From Brachybacterium saurashtrense (lineage in GTDB: Bacteria > Actinomycetota > Actinomycetes > Actinomycetales > Dermabacteraceae), in contig NZ_CP031356.1 in NCBI RefSeq assembly GCF_003355475.1, positions 1,736,001 to 1,800,000 on the forward strand: 64,000 nucleotides of DNA. Reading direction: 5' to 3'. Below, one piece after another: positions 17,149 to 25,330 of this stretch. The notes below the pieces were generated by a model. That model was given only the letters and a program-made list of their open reading frames with translations. It made no database searches and was not told the origin of the DNA. Position numbers and translations under genes: made by a program. Position 1 is the stretch's first letter, and the number at the start of each line of letters is the position of its first letter.

Positions 17149-17840
17149 GCGGCGGGTCCGTCCTGTGCGTCGGGGTCCTCGGTGCGGTCGAGGGCGGCCG
17201 GGCGCGGGGCGTCGGCCTGCGGGGCGGAGGCGAGCAGCAGCCCGCCGGTGGAGTCGTCGGGGACGTACCACTCCCCGGTGGCGGGGCACACCCACGAGTC
17301 GGTGCCGTCCGCGGCGGGGACCAGCTTCTGCCCGGCGCGGCCCACCCAGCCGATCCGCCGGGCGGGCACGCCGGCGACGAGCGCGTGCGGGGGGACGTCC
17401 TTGACCACGGTGGCACCCGCGGCCACCATCGCCCAGGCGCCGATCGTCACCGGGGCCACGCACACCGCGCGCGCGCCGATGGAGGAGCCCACCTCGCAGG
17501 TCACACCCACCGGCTCCCAGTCCGCAGCGGACTTCGCGGTGAGGTCCGGGTTCACGGCGCGGGGGAAGTGGTCATTGGTGAACACGGCGGCGGGACCGAC
17601 GAAGACGCCGTCGGCGAGGGTCGCGGGTTCGTAGACCAGGGCGTGGTTCTGCACCTTGCAGCCGTGGCCCATCGTCACGCCGGAGCCGATGTAGGCGCCG
17701 CGGCCCACGATGCAGTCGGTGCCGAGCGCGGCGCCCTCCCGCACCTGGGCCAGGTGCCAGATCGCACTGCCGCGGCCGATGGTCGCGTCCGGGGAGATGT
17801 CGGCCCCCGGGGCGACCCGGTAGGCGGGGGTGTCACTCAT
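17145..17840 (-). CDS. Left-handed beta-helix sugar-nucleotide N-acetyltransferase (WlbB/WbpD-like)
   Basis: A 231-residue hexapeptide-repeat enzyme that should acetylate the 3-amino group made by its neighbours. Repeats run from ~residue 15 to 155 (ISPDATIGRGSAIWHLAQ, GRGAYIGSGVTMGHGCKVQNH, APVTIGAWAMVAAGATVVKDV). FTNDHFPRA carries the loop with the catalytic His typical of WbpD. After ~160 comes RRIGWVGRAGQKL and later WVCPATGEWYV, which looks like the small zinc-ribbon tail of this family with most cysteines lost. A Pro/Ala/Asp-rich end follows. It trimerises if it behaves like the family. It begins 32 bases after the acyltransferase gene. Confidence 0.85.
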   Translation of the reverse strand: MSDTPAYRVAPGADISPDATIGRGSAIWHLAQVREGAALGTDCIVGRGAYIGSGVTMGHGCKVQNHALVYEPATLADGVFVGPAAVFTNDHFPRAVNPDLTAKSAADWEPVGVTCEVGSSIGARAVCVAPVTIGAWAMVAAGATVVKDVPPHALVAGVPARRIGWVGRAGQKLVPAADGTDSWVCPATGEWYVPDDSTGGLLLASAPQADAPRPAALDRTEDPDAQDGPAA

Positions 17841-17872
17841 GGCCACGACGATACCGCCATCGTCCCGGGTTC

Positions 17873-18985
17873 TCAGGACGAGGCGCGGCGCGCCCGGGCG
17901 GTGCCGTCCGAGGGTGCACGGTCCGGCGCCCCGGGGGCCCGCAGCAGCCAGTGCGGGCCCCATCGCGTGAGCACGGCGTCGACCGCCAGCGCGCACACGA
18001 TCGCGAGCGCGCTGAGCGCGGGGACCAGGAGGGTGGAGCGGACCGTGTCGCCCAGCACCTCCCCGGCGTGCGAGGCGCGCCACAGCATCACCGCCGCGCT
18101 GATCACCAGCGGATGCACCAGGTAGATCACCAGGGTCCGGCTGCCGATCAGGCTCCCGGCCCGGGCCAGCGGCGCCCACCGTGCCGGCAGGGGCAGCAGC
18201 GCCGCGCAGGCCGCGAGCCCGCTCAGCGAGGCGGCCAGCTCCATCACCCGGTGCAGGGCCGGTGCGGGCTGTGCGACCTCGAGCGTCGCGACCAGCGCGC
18301 AGAACAGTGCGGCGAGCACCGTGCCGGCCCATGGCGCGCCCCGCTCCCCCCGGCGCAGGATCCACGAGCGCGCCGTGAACCCGAGCACGAACCACAGCGC
18401 GTTGTCCAGCAGCTGGAACACCCCGTAGGTGAGGTCCGGGGAGGCCTCCACCGCCCGCATCGCCGTCTCCACCGCGGGCGCCGCCGCATAGGCGAGGAGC
18501 GCCACGGCCACCAGGGCCCCGCGGTGCACGCGCCCCAGCCGGGCGAGCGCGAAGAACACCGGCAGTACCGCGATGAACCAGTAGGGGGAGGCCGCCACCA
18601 GCATCCCGGTGACCTCTCCCCACAGGAAGCCGGCCGGATCCCCCGGCGCGTACTGCGGCCAGGCGATCACCGCGAACAGCAGGCTCCACAGCAGGTACGG
18701 CCACAGCAGATCCGCATAGCGCGGCCGCGCCACGGCCGCGAGCGGACGGTGCACGGCCCCGTGGGCGAGCAGCCCCGAGACCGCGAAGAACAGCGGCATC
18801 CGCAGCGGCACCAGCGCCAGGTTCCCCTCCACCCACCATCGTGCGGCGCGGGTGTCGACCCCGGCGAACAGGTCCCCGCGCGCACCGACGGCCACGTGGT
18901 AGACCACCACAAGCACGATCGAGAGCGCCCTGGCCAGATCCAGCCAGGCGATCCGCCCCGGCGCCGCCGCGGCGGGCCCGCTCAC
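17873..18985 (-). CDS. Acyltransferase family 3 membrane protein
   Basis: A 370-residue membrane protein with ten or so hydrophobic segments. [22 protein letters not shown] at residues ~12-33 holds the conserved helix-1 His. [17 protein letters not shown] near residue 63 and [13 protein letters not shown] near the C-terminus are further family marks. These enzymes acylate surface sugars or other acceptors at the membrane. Its start overlaps the purE stop by four bases, so a purine-biosynthesis transcript appears to lead into the glycan genes. The Arg-rich C-terminus is cytoplasmic. The acceptor is unknown; it is not the same subtype as the protein at 1187-2293. Confidence 0.8.
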   Translation of the reverse strand: MSGPAAAAPGRIAWLDLARALSIVLVVVYHVAVGARGDLFAGVDTRAARWWVEGNLALVPLRMPLFFAVSGLLAHGAVHRPLAAVARPRYADLLWPYLLWSLLFAVIAWPQYAPGDPAGFLWGEVTGMLVAASPYWFIAVLPVFFALARLGRVHRGALVAVALLAYAAAPAVETAMRAVEASPDLTYGVFQLLDNALWFVLGFTARSWILRRGERGAPWAGTVLAALFCALVATLEVAQPAPALHRVMELAASLSGLAACAALLPLPARWAPLARAGSLIGSRTLVIYLVHPLVISAAVMLWRASHAGEVLGDTVRSTLLVPALSALAIVCALAVDAVLTRWGPHWLLRAPGAPDRAPSDGTARARRASS

Positions 18986-19530
18986 CGGGAAGCCTTCAGC
19001 GCCTCTCCCTTGGCGAGCGCGATGTCGCGCAGCTCCCCCTGGAAGGCCACCATCCGCTCCCGCAGCCGCGCAGCCTCCTCGTCGCCGCCGGCGGCGAGGA
19101 TCCGGGCGGCGAGCAGCCCCGCGTTGCGGGCCCCGCCGATGGAGACGGTGGCCACCGGCACCCCGGCGGGCATCTGCACGATCGAGAGCAGGGAGTCCAT
19201 GCCGTCGAGATGCTTCAGCGGCACCGGCACGCCGATCACGGGCAGCGGGGTGAGGGAGGCGAGCATGCCGGGGAGGTGGGCGGCGCCGCCGGCCCCGGCG
19301 ATCACCACGCGCAGGCCGCGGTCGGCGGCCCCGCGGCCCCAGGCGACCATGTCCTCGGGCATCCGGTGGGCGGAGACCACCTCGACGCTCGTGGCGATCC
19401 CGAACTCGGCGAGGGCCTCCTCGGCCGCCTTCATCACGGGGTGGTCGGAGTCGGACCCCATGACGATCCCGACGAGGGGCCGGGACGACGTCTGCTCTGC
19501 GATCTGGTCTGAGGTCTGCTCTGCGGTCAT
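18982..19530 (-). CDS. purE: N5-carboxyaminoimidazole ribonucleotide mutase
   Basis: A 182-residue class I PurE converting N5-CAIR to CAIR in purine synthesis. [13 protein letters not shown] at residues ~21-33 binds the phosphate, and [12 protein letters not shown] holds the conserved His. [25 protein letters not shown] and [20 protein letters not shown] complete the core. The first ~17 residues are a Gln/Glu-rich extension. It overlaps both the upstream purK stop and the downstream acyltransferase start by four bases each, so it sits in a tightly coupled set. Confidence 0.95.
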   Translation of the reverse strand: MTAEQTSDQIAEQTSSRPLVGIVMGSDSDHPVMKAAEEALAEFGIATSVEVVSAHRMPEDMVAWGRGAADRGLRVVIAGAGGAAHLPGMLASLTPLPVIGVPVPLKHLDGMDSLLSIVQMPAGVPVATVSIGGARNAGLLAARILAAGGDEEAARLRERMVAFQGELRDIALAKGEALKASR

Positions 19531-20744
19531 CGGGGCTCTCCGTCGACGGTGGGGGCGGTGGGACGGTCGGCGTCGGGCCCGTCCACGATCAGGCGCTCGG
19601 CGCGGTGGGCGCGGCGGAGCAGGTCCTCGGGGTCCTCGCCCACCAGGGTGACGTGGCCGATCTTGCGGCCGGGGCGCACGGTCTTGCCGTAGAGGTGGAT
19701 CCGCAGCTCCGGATCCTCGCCGAGCGCGGCACGGGTGCCGGGGGCGAGGTCCTCGGCGGCGCCGCCCAGGAGGTTCACCATCACGCTCGCGGCCGCGCGG
19801 GGGGCGGTGGAGCCCAGCGGCAGATCCGCCACGGCGCGCAGATGCTGCTCGAACTGCCCGGTCACGGCACCGTCCATGGACCAGTGCCCGGTGTTGTGCG
19901 GGCGCATCGCGAGCTCGTTGACGAGCACCTCGCCGCCGGGGGTCTCGAACAGCTCCACGGCCAGCATCCCGGTGACGTCGAGGTCCTCCGCGATCGCGAG
20001 GGCGAGCTGCTGGATCCGCTGCTGGGCGGCGTCGTCCAGGCCGGGCGCGGGGGCGACCACCTCGTAGCAGACCCCGTCCTTCTGCACCGACTGCACCACC
20101 GGGTAGGCGACGGACTGCCCGCCGGGGCGCCGCGCCACCTGGGCGGAGAGCTCCCGGGTGAAGGGCACCAGCTCCTCGGCGAGCAGCTCGCCGTGCGCGG
20201 CGAGCCAGTCCCGGGCCTGTGCGGCACCGTCCACGATCCGCACCCCGTGGGCGTCGTAGCCGCCGCGGGGGGTCTTCACCACCAGGCGCCCGCCGGCCTC
20301 CGCGAGCGCCTCGGCGAGCGCCTCCTCGCTCCCGATCCGCCACCAGCGGGGGCAGGGGTGGCCGAGCGCGGTGAGGCGCTCCCGCATCACGAGCTTGTCC
20401 TGGGCGTGCACCAGCGCGGCCGGGCCCGGCCGCACCGCGACGAGGGACTCCGCCTCGAGCCGTTCGAGGATCTCGGTGGGCACGTGCTCGTGGTCGAAGG
20501 TGAGCACCTCGACCTCCTCGGCGAGGGCGCGGACGGCCTGCTCGTCGTCGTGGCGGCCCGGGTGGACCTGCGCGGCGACCTGCGCGGCGCTCTCCTCGGG
20601 GGCGGTGGCGAGCACCGGGGTGGCCAGGCCCAGCTCGATGGCGGGGCCCAGCATCATCCGCGCCAGCTGACCGGCGCCGACGATGCCGACTCGTCGGGCC
20701 GCGGGGGCGGGGGTGCGGGCGGGCTGGGGCGGGGTCTCGTGCAC
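19527..20744 (-). CDS. purK: N5-carboxyaminoimidazole ribonucleotide synthase
   Basis: A 405-residue ATP-grasp enzyme making N5-CAIR from AIR, bicarbonate and [22 protein letters not shown] opens the fold after an 18-residue Pro/Ala-rich leader. Later marks are [38 protein letters not shown] and [17 protein letters not shown], the family's metal and ATP region. The start is GTG, and a TACACT box lies 7 bases before it, so the mRNA may be leaderless. PurE follows with a 4-base overlap. Confidence 0.95.
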   Translation of the reverse strand: MHETPPQPARTPAPAARRVGIVGAGQLARMMLGPAIELGLATPVLATAPEESAAQVAAQVHPGRHDDEQAVRALAEEVEVLTFDHEHVPTEILERLEAESLVAVRPGPAALVHAQDKLVMRERLTALGHPCPRWWRIGSEEALAEALAEAGGRLVVKTPRGGYDAHGVRIVDGAAQARDWLAAHGELLAEELVPFTRELSAQVARRPGGQSVAYPVVQSVQKDGVCYEVVAPAPGLDDAAQQRIQQLALAIAEDLDVTGMLAVELFETPGGEVLVNELAMRPHNTGHWSMDGAVTGQFEQHLRAVADLPLGSTAPRAAASVMVNLLGGAAEDLAPGTRAALGEDPELRIHLYGKTVRPGRKIGHVTLVGEDPEDLLRRAHRAERLIVDGPDADRPTAPTVDGEPR

Positions 20745-20751
20745 GGCGGCC

Positions 20752-20757
20752 AGTGTA
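20752..20757 (-). promoter_or_regulatory. Candidate leaderless -10 box of purK
   Basis: TACACT on the minus strand ends 7 bases before the purK GTG codon, the spacing expected when transcription begins at the start codon. It lies just past the stop of the histidine kinase gene. Confidence 0.55.
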
Positions 20758-20762
20758 CGAGG

Positions 20763-22229
20763 TCAGGCCTCCGAGCGCGGACGACGCCGCACCACGGACC
20801 CCTGCGGGAGGGAGTCGAGGTCATCGCCGCCCGTGCGGTGCGCGCGCCCTCCCTGCGGGGTCATGTCCGCGCGCGGTCCTCGTCCGCTCCGGGCCGAGCG
20901 CACACGCGCTCCCCGGGCGCGATGTCCGCGCCCGCTGCGACTCTCCTCGTAGGCATCCTCCTCCGGGTCCACGTCCGTCTCGCCGGGCGCGGAGATGAGG
21001 AACACGCCGAAGGTGGCGGGGCTCTCGGTGAGCAGCTCGAGGCGGCCGCCGTCGTCCTCGACGAGGGTGCGGGCGAGGGCGAGCCCCACTCCGGTGCCGC
21101 TGGAACTGCGCCCGGAGACCGAGCGCTCGAAAATGCGGGCGCCCAGCTCGGCGTCGATGCCGGGCCCCTCGTCGGCGACCTCCACCACGGTGGAGTGGTC
21201 GTTGCGGCGCACCTTCACGGTGGTGCGCCCGTCGCCGTGGGCGAGGGCGTTCTCGATCAGGGTGGCGATCACCTGGGTGAGCGGGCCGGTGGAGCCCCAC
21301 ACCGCGGCGCTGCGCGGCACCTGCACCCGCAGCTCGCGGCCGGCGCGGCGATAGGCCGGGGACCACTCCTCGCTCTGCTGGGTGAGCACGGTGCGCAGCT
21401 CCACCACGCCGGGGGTGCGGCGCTGCGAGGAGCGCGGGGCGTTGATGAGGTCGTGCACCACCTCCGTGAGGCGGTCGATCTGCTCCAGCGAGATGCGGGC
21501 CTCGTCCCGCACCCACTCCTCGGAGCTGGTGGCGAGGATCTCGTCCAGCCGCATCGACAGCGCCGTCAGCGGGGTGCGCAGCTGGTGCGAGGCGTCCGAG
21601 GCGAGGCGGCTCTCCGCCTCCAGCCGCTCGTTGAGCATCGCGCCGGAGCGCGCGAGCTCCTCGGCGACGTCGTCGATCTCCACGATGCCGGAGGGGTTCC
21701 AGGGCCCGCGCGAGCGCCCCGAGCCCATCTCCTCGGCGCGCCGGCTGAGTCGTGCCAGGGGCATGGAGATCCGCTGGGCCTGCCACAGCGCGACGGAGAC
21801 GCCGATGGACAGCGCCGCCAGACCGGCCACGGTCATCAGCACCCAGGCGCTGGCGGTGTGGGCGCGCACGTCCGATTCCGGGATCGCGACCGTGATCGCC
21901 TGACCGGAGGCGCCGTTGGTGTTGCTCGAGGAGCCGCCGCCGCTCGGCTGCTCCCCGGCCGTGTATTGATTGTCCTCATAGGTGACGGAGATGTAGAGGC
22001 TGAGATCCGACTGCGCATCCACGTGGCGCTGCAGCAGCGCGTCGTCGATCTCGCCGTCCTCCTGGAGCCGGGTCTCGGTGTCGACCCGGACCTCGTCGAG
22101 GATGCTGTTGAGATCGTTGGTGAGGTTCTGGCGCACCAGCTGCAGCCAGGAGAACCCCAGCGGGATGCCGAGCATGAGCACGGCCAGCAGCACGGTGATG
22201 ATGGTGGCCTGCAGCACGCGCTGCCGCAC
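20763..22229 (-). CDS. Membrane sensor histidine kinase
   Basis: A 488-residue kinase. A first membrane helix (~7-28) and a second (~128-150) bracket a ~100-residue outside sensor region rich in Asp, Gln and a Ser/Gly/Asn stretch. A HAMP-like linker leads to the phospho-acceptor box [20 protein letters not shown] with His215. The ATPase region has [16 protein letters not shown] and [18 protein letters not shown]. From ~430 to the end is a low-complexity Arg/Gly-rich cytoplasmic tail. The regulator gene ends three bases upstream, so the pair is one operon. The signal is unknown. Confidence 0.92.
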   Translation of the reverse strand: MRQRVLQATIITVLLAVLMLGIPLGFSWLQLVRQNLTNDLNSILDEVRVDTETRLQEDGEIDDALLQRHVDAQSDLSLYISVTYEDNQYTAGEQPSGGGSSSNTNGASGQAITVAIPESDVRAHTASAWVLMTVAGLAALSIGVSVALWQAQRISMPLARLSRRAEEMGSGRSRGPWNPSGIVEIDDVAEELARSGAMLNERLEAESRLASDASHQLRTPLTALSMRLDEILATSSEEWVRDEARISLEQIDRLTEVVHDLINAPRSSQRRTPGVVELRTVLTQQSEEWSPAYRRAGRELRVQVPRSAAVWGSTGPLTQVIATLIENALAHGDGRTTVKVRRNDHSTVVEVADEGPGIDAELGARIFERSVSGRSSSGTGVGLALARTLVEDDGGRLELLTESPATFGVFLISAPGETDVDPEEDAYEESRSGRGHRARGARVRSARSGRGPRADMTPQGGRAHRTGGDDLDSLPQGSVVRRRPRSEA

Positions 22230-22232
22230 GCG

Positions 22233-22937
22233 TCAGCTCTCCGTGCCGGTCTCGAAGCGGAAGCCCACTCCCCTCACCGTGGTGATGCGGCGCGGGTCGG
22301 TGGCGTCGTCGCCGAGCTTGCGGCGCAGCCACGAGATGTGCATGTCCAGCGTCTTGGTGGATCCCCACCACTCCGCACCCCACACCTCGCGCATCAGGTC
22401 GTCGCGGGTGACGACGCTGCCGGACTCCCGCACCAGCACGGTGAGGAGGTCGTACTCCTTCGCGGAGAGGCTCAGCTCCTCCCCGTCGGCGTAGGCGCGG
22501 CGCGCGGAGACGTCGAGGGTGACGCCGTTGACGTCGAAGCTGTCCCCGGTCTCCTCGGTGGCCTGGGAGCGCCGCATCAGGGCGCGGATGCGCGCCTGCA
22601 GCTCGCCGAGGCGGAACGGCTTGGTGACGTAGTCATCGGCGCCGGCGTCGAGGCCCACCACGGCGTCGACCTCGTCGGCCCGGGCGGTGAGGATGAGGAT
22701 CGGGCACTCGAGCCCGCCCTTGCGCAGGCGGCGCGCCACCTCCAGCCCGTCCAGGTCGGGCAGGCCGAGGTCGAGGATCACCAGGTCGATGGACTCGGCC
22801 CCGGCGGCGATGGCCAGCGCGTCCATCCCGCGCGAGGCGCGCGTGACGGTGTACCCCTCACGGTCCAGCGCCCGGGAGAGGGGTTCGGCGATGGCGGAGT
22901 CGTCCTCGACGAGAAGCAGTCGTGTCACGCGATCCAT
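22233..22937 (-). CDS. OmpR/PhoB-family response regulator
   Basis: A 234-residue regulator. The receiver domain has the acidic pair in LLVEDDSAIAEP, the phosphorylation site Asp56 in LVILDLGLPDLDG and Lys106 in DDYVTKPFRL. After a short linker the winged-helix DNA-binding domain has LSLSAKEYDLLTVLVRESG and STKTLDMHISWLRRKLG. A TAGGAT box lies exactly 7 bases before the GTG at codon 4, so the true start may be that GTG (position 22928), giving VTRLLLVEDD. It is phosphorylated by the kinase encoded directly downstream. Confidence 0.93.
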   Translation of the reverse strand: MDRVTRLLLVEDDSAIAEPLSRALDREGYTVTRASRGMDALAIAAGAESIDLVILDLGLPDLDGLEVARRLRKGGLECPILILTARADEVDAVVGLDAGADDYVTKPFRLGELQARIRALMRRSQATEETGDSFDVNGVTLDVSARRAYADGEELSLSAKEYDLLTVLVRESGSVVTRDDLMREVWGAEWWGSTKTLDMHISWLRRKLGDDATDPRRITTVRGVGFRFETGTES

Positions 22938-22941
22938 CCTA
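22936..22941 (-). promoter_or_regulatory. Candidate leaderless -10 box of the response regulator
   Basis: TAGGAT on the minus strand overlaps the annotated ATG at 22937 and sits 7 bases before an in-frame GTG at 22928. If it is the real promoter, the ATG cannot be the start codon. Confidence 0.45.
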
Positions 22942-23045
22942 TGACGATGCCGGCAGAGTGGGCCCTGTGCCCCGTGCGGGGCGGGCGCGGCTCCATCATC
23001 CCAGCCCGCGGGAGTCGATGGGGACGACCGTGCCGCGCGGCACGC

Positions 23046-24245
23046 TCACAGGCCGAGGTCCAGCGGGGCGGAGCCCTCGCGGCGCATCTCCCTCACGCGC
23101 ACCTCGCCGATGCCGTGCAGCTCCACCGACTCCCCCCGGTCGAAGGAGAAGCCTCCCGGCAGCGCCTCGGCGATCGCGGCGGCGGTGTCCGCGTCCACCA
23201 GCACCGCTGCCGGTCTGGCCACGGACTCCATCCGGGCGGCGAGGTTGACGGTGGGGCCGAACACGTCCCCGTAGCGGGAGAACATCGAGCCCCAGGACAG
23301 CCCCACGCGCACGGGCGGGAGGTCCGTGGCCTCGGTGATCGCCTCCGCGAGGCTCACCGCGATCTGAGCGCCGTCCTCCGGCGTGTCGGCCAGGAACATG
23401 ATCTCGTCGCCCACGGTCTTGACCACTCGTCCGCCGCCCACGGAGATGATGTCGCGGCTGACCTGTTCGAACCGCCCCACCATGTCCGCGAGCTCGGCGC
23501 CCGGCAGGTCCTGGGCGAGCCGGGTGAACTGGACGAGGTCGGCGAAGCCCACGGCCCGCTGCAGCGGGAACAGCTCGTCGGTGTCCCGGTGCAGCACCTC
23601 GCTGCCGGCCCGGGCGGCGTAGGCCGCGAGCTGTCGGCGGAAGGTGAACATCACCTGGGACTCGAAGATCTCCAGCAGCTCGGGGATGGCGTCGAGCATC
23701 TGCTGGCGGGCGCGGGCGTCGTCCAGCCCGTCGGCGTGCTTCGCCTCGTCCACCAGCGCTTCGGTGATCCACATCGCCAGGCGCCCCATGTGGAATCCCA
23801 TGCCGCGGGAGATGCTCGCGAAGGCGCGCTCGGTGATCGCCCCCTCCTCGACCACGGCGGCGAGGTCCCCGATGGCGTAGGCGTCCTCCTCGGTGAACAC
23901 CACCGTGTCCTCGTCCACCGGGGTGAAGCCGAGCGAGCGCCAGTACACGGAGGTGAGCCGCTCGGGGATGTCGTGCTGCTCGGAGAGGTCGCGGCGGGAG
24001 TACTTGCGCGGCCCCTGCAGCAGCACCTTCTCCAGCGCGCCCACGCTGCGGCGCACCGCGGCGAAACGGCGGTTGATGTCGAGGATCTCCTCCTCGCCCA
24101 GAGGGTCCGAGGCCTCGTCGTCCCGGGAGAGATCCGGCAGCTCGGAGGTCTCCGTGCCGAAGGCGTCCCGCGGCGACGAGCCCTCGAGCCCCTCGGGTGC
24201 CGCCGAGCGCGCCGGGCGCTCAAGATCGTCCATGCCTTCGGTCAC
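23046..24245 (-). CDS. Class III adenylate cyclase with N-terminal regulatory domain
   Basis: A 399-residue cytoplasmic cyclase making cAMP. The N-terminal ~200 residues (KYSRRDLSEQHDIPERLTSVYWRSLGF, then TEEDAYAIGDLAAVVEEG) resemble the regulatory domain of mycobacterial Rv1264-type cyclases. In the catalytic domain the metal Asp residues lie in GFADLVQFT and KTVGDEIMF. The adenine-selecting Lys and Asp are in VVKTVGDE and YGDVFGPT, and the transition-state Asn/Arg pair is in TVNLAARMES, so all expected residues are present. The GTG start overlaps the birA stop by four bases and has GGAGGAG about 10 bases upstream; an ATG four codons on fits less well. Confidence 0.88.
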   Translation of the reverse strand: MTEGMDDLERPARSAAPEGLEGSSPRDAFGTETSELPDLSRDDEASDPLGEEEILDINRRFAAVRRSVGALEKVLLQGPRKYSRRDLSEQHDIPERLTSVYWRSLGFTPVDEDTVVFTEEDAYAIGDLAAVVEEGAITERAFASISRGMGFHMGRLAMWITEALVDEAKHADGLDDARARQQMLDAIPELLEIFESQVMFTFRRQLAAYAARAGSEVLHRDTDELFPLQRAVGFADLVQFTRLAQDLPGAELADMVGRFEQVSRDIISVGGGRVVKTVGDEIMFLADTPEDGAQIAVSLAEAITEATDLPPVRVGLSWGSMFSRYGDVFGPTVNLAARMESVARPAAVLVDADTAAAIAEALPGGFSFDRGESVELHGIGEVRVREMRREGSAPLDLGL

Positions 24246-25156
24246 GTGCCGTGCTCCTCCTGCTCGATGTCCATCGCCTCCTGGATGTCGGACCGGACGG
24301 GTCCGCCCGGTCGCAGATGCCGCACATCCCCGATGTCCACGGCCGTCCGGCCCCCTCCCGCGAGGTCGACGACCAGTCGGCCGCATGCGTCGATCTCCCG
24401 GGCGGTGCCGTGCACCGAGCGCGGCCGTGTCCCGCCCGCACCCGTCTCCCCCAACGGGTCGATCCGCACATCGCACCCGAGTGTGAGGCAGGTCATAGTG
24501 TAGCGCCCGTGGATCCCCGCGGAGACGGCGTCTCCCCCCGCGGACTCCAGCCGCGCCAGCTCGACGCCCAGCGCCTCCGCGAGCGCGGTCTCGAGCCGCT
24601 CGCGCAGCGACTCCACCGGAAGGTCGGCGCCGCCGGGCACGGGCGCGCCCTCGCCGAGCAGGCCGTCCTCGCCGAGCAGCCAGGCGGCGCCGGGCACCGG
24701 GGCGCCGTCGGGGTCCACCACCGGGCCGCGCAGGTTAAGCCCGACGCCCAGCAGCACGAGGTCCGTCCCGCGCGCCTCGACCAGGATCCCGCCCAGCTTG
24801 CGTCCGTCCCCGGTATGCAGATCGTTGGGCCACTTCAGTCCGGGGCCGCCCTCGCCTCCGAACGCGTCGCCCAGCACGCGATCCAGCGCGGCGAGCGCGG
24901 AGAGACCCGCCACCTGCGGGAACCAGCCGCGGCGGTCCGGCGCGAGCGCGGTGCGGTGCACGACGGTGAGGGCGAGGCTGGCCCCGGCGGGGCTCGCGAA
25001 GGCGCGGCCGAGCCGGCCCCGGCCGCGGCTCTGGTGCCGGGCGGCGACGGCGAACGGGTGGCGGGCCCCCTCGGCGAGGAGGCGCAGCGCCTCGTCCTGG
25101 GTGGAGGTCACCTCGTCGCGGCGGAGGATCCGCGGACTGCTCCCCGGTGGGCCCAT
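24242..25156 (-). CDS. birA: Biotin-[acetyl-CoA-carboxylase] ligase
   Basis: A 304-residue monofunctional ligase that attaches biotin to carrier proteins through biotinyl-AMP. There is no N-terminal DNA-binding domain. Motifs are VTSTQDEALRLL, RHQSRGRGRLGRAFASPAG (the glycine/arginine biotin loop), LKWPNDLHTGDGRKLGGILVE with the catalytic Lys, and LGVGLNL. The C-terminal SH3-like domain includes VHGTAREIDACGRLVVDL. An AAGGAG site precedes the ATG by 7 bases. It is divergent from the carboxylase beta gene, and its substrate is probably the alpha subunit at 29709-31487. Confidence 0.93.
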   Translation of the reverse strand: MGPPGSSPRILRRDEVTSTQDEALRLLAEGARHPFAVAARHQSRGRGRLGRAFASPAGASLALTVVHRTALAPDRRGWFPQVAGLSALAALDRVLGDAFGGEGGPGLKWPNDLHTGDGRKLGGILVEARGTDLVLLGVGLNLRGPVVDPDGAPVPGAAWLLGEDGLLGEGAPVPGGADLPVESLRERLETALAEALGVELARLESAGGDAVSAGIHGRYTMTCLTLGCDVRIDPLGETGAGGTRPRSVHGTAREIDACGRLVVDLAGGGRTAVDIGDVRHLRPGGPVRSDIQEAMDIEQEEHGT

Positions 25157-25267
25157 CGGGTCTCCTTCCCTCGCCACGTCCCGGACAGGCGTGTGCCGTG
25201 TGCGACATCCGGGGACGGACGCGCCGTGCACGCACCGGACGCTCGCCGCCGTCGGACGTGCGTAGCG

Positions 25268-25273
25268 TAGTAT
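25268..25273 (+). promoter_or_regulatory. Candidate -10 box of the carboxylase beta gene
   Basis: TAGTAT fits TANNNT and lies about 58 bases before the GTG start in the 174-base divergent gap. A minus-strand promoter for birA must also lie in this gap but was not pinned down. Confidence 0.45.
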
Positions 25274-25330
25274 CCCCGTGTCCATCCGCAGGAACAGCAC
25301 GCGGCCCCACGGGCCGCAGCAGGAGGCTCC

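Noticed and set aside
19605-24503. A 1632-codon open frame on the plus strand
   Set aside because: It runs opposite purK, the two-component genes and the cyclase, with no domain-like sequence; it is an antisense shadow.
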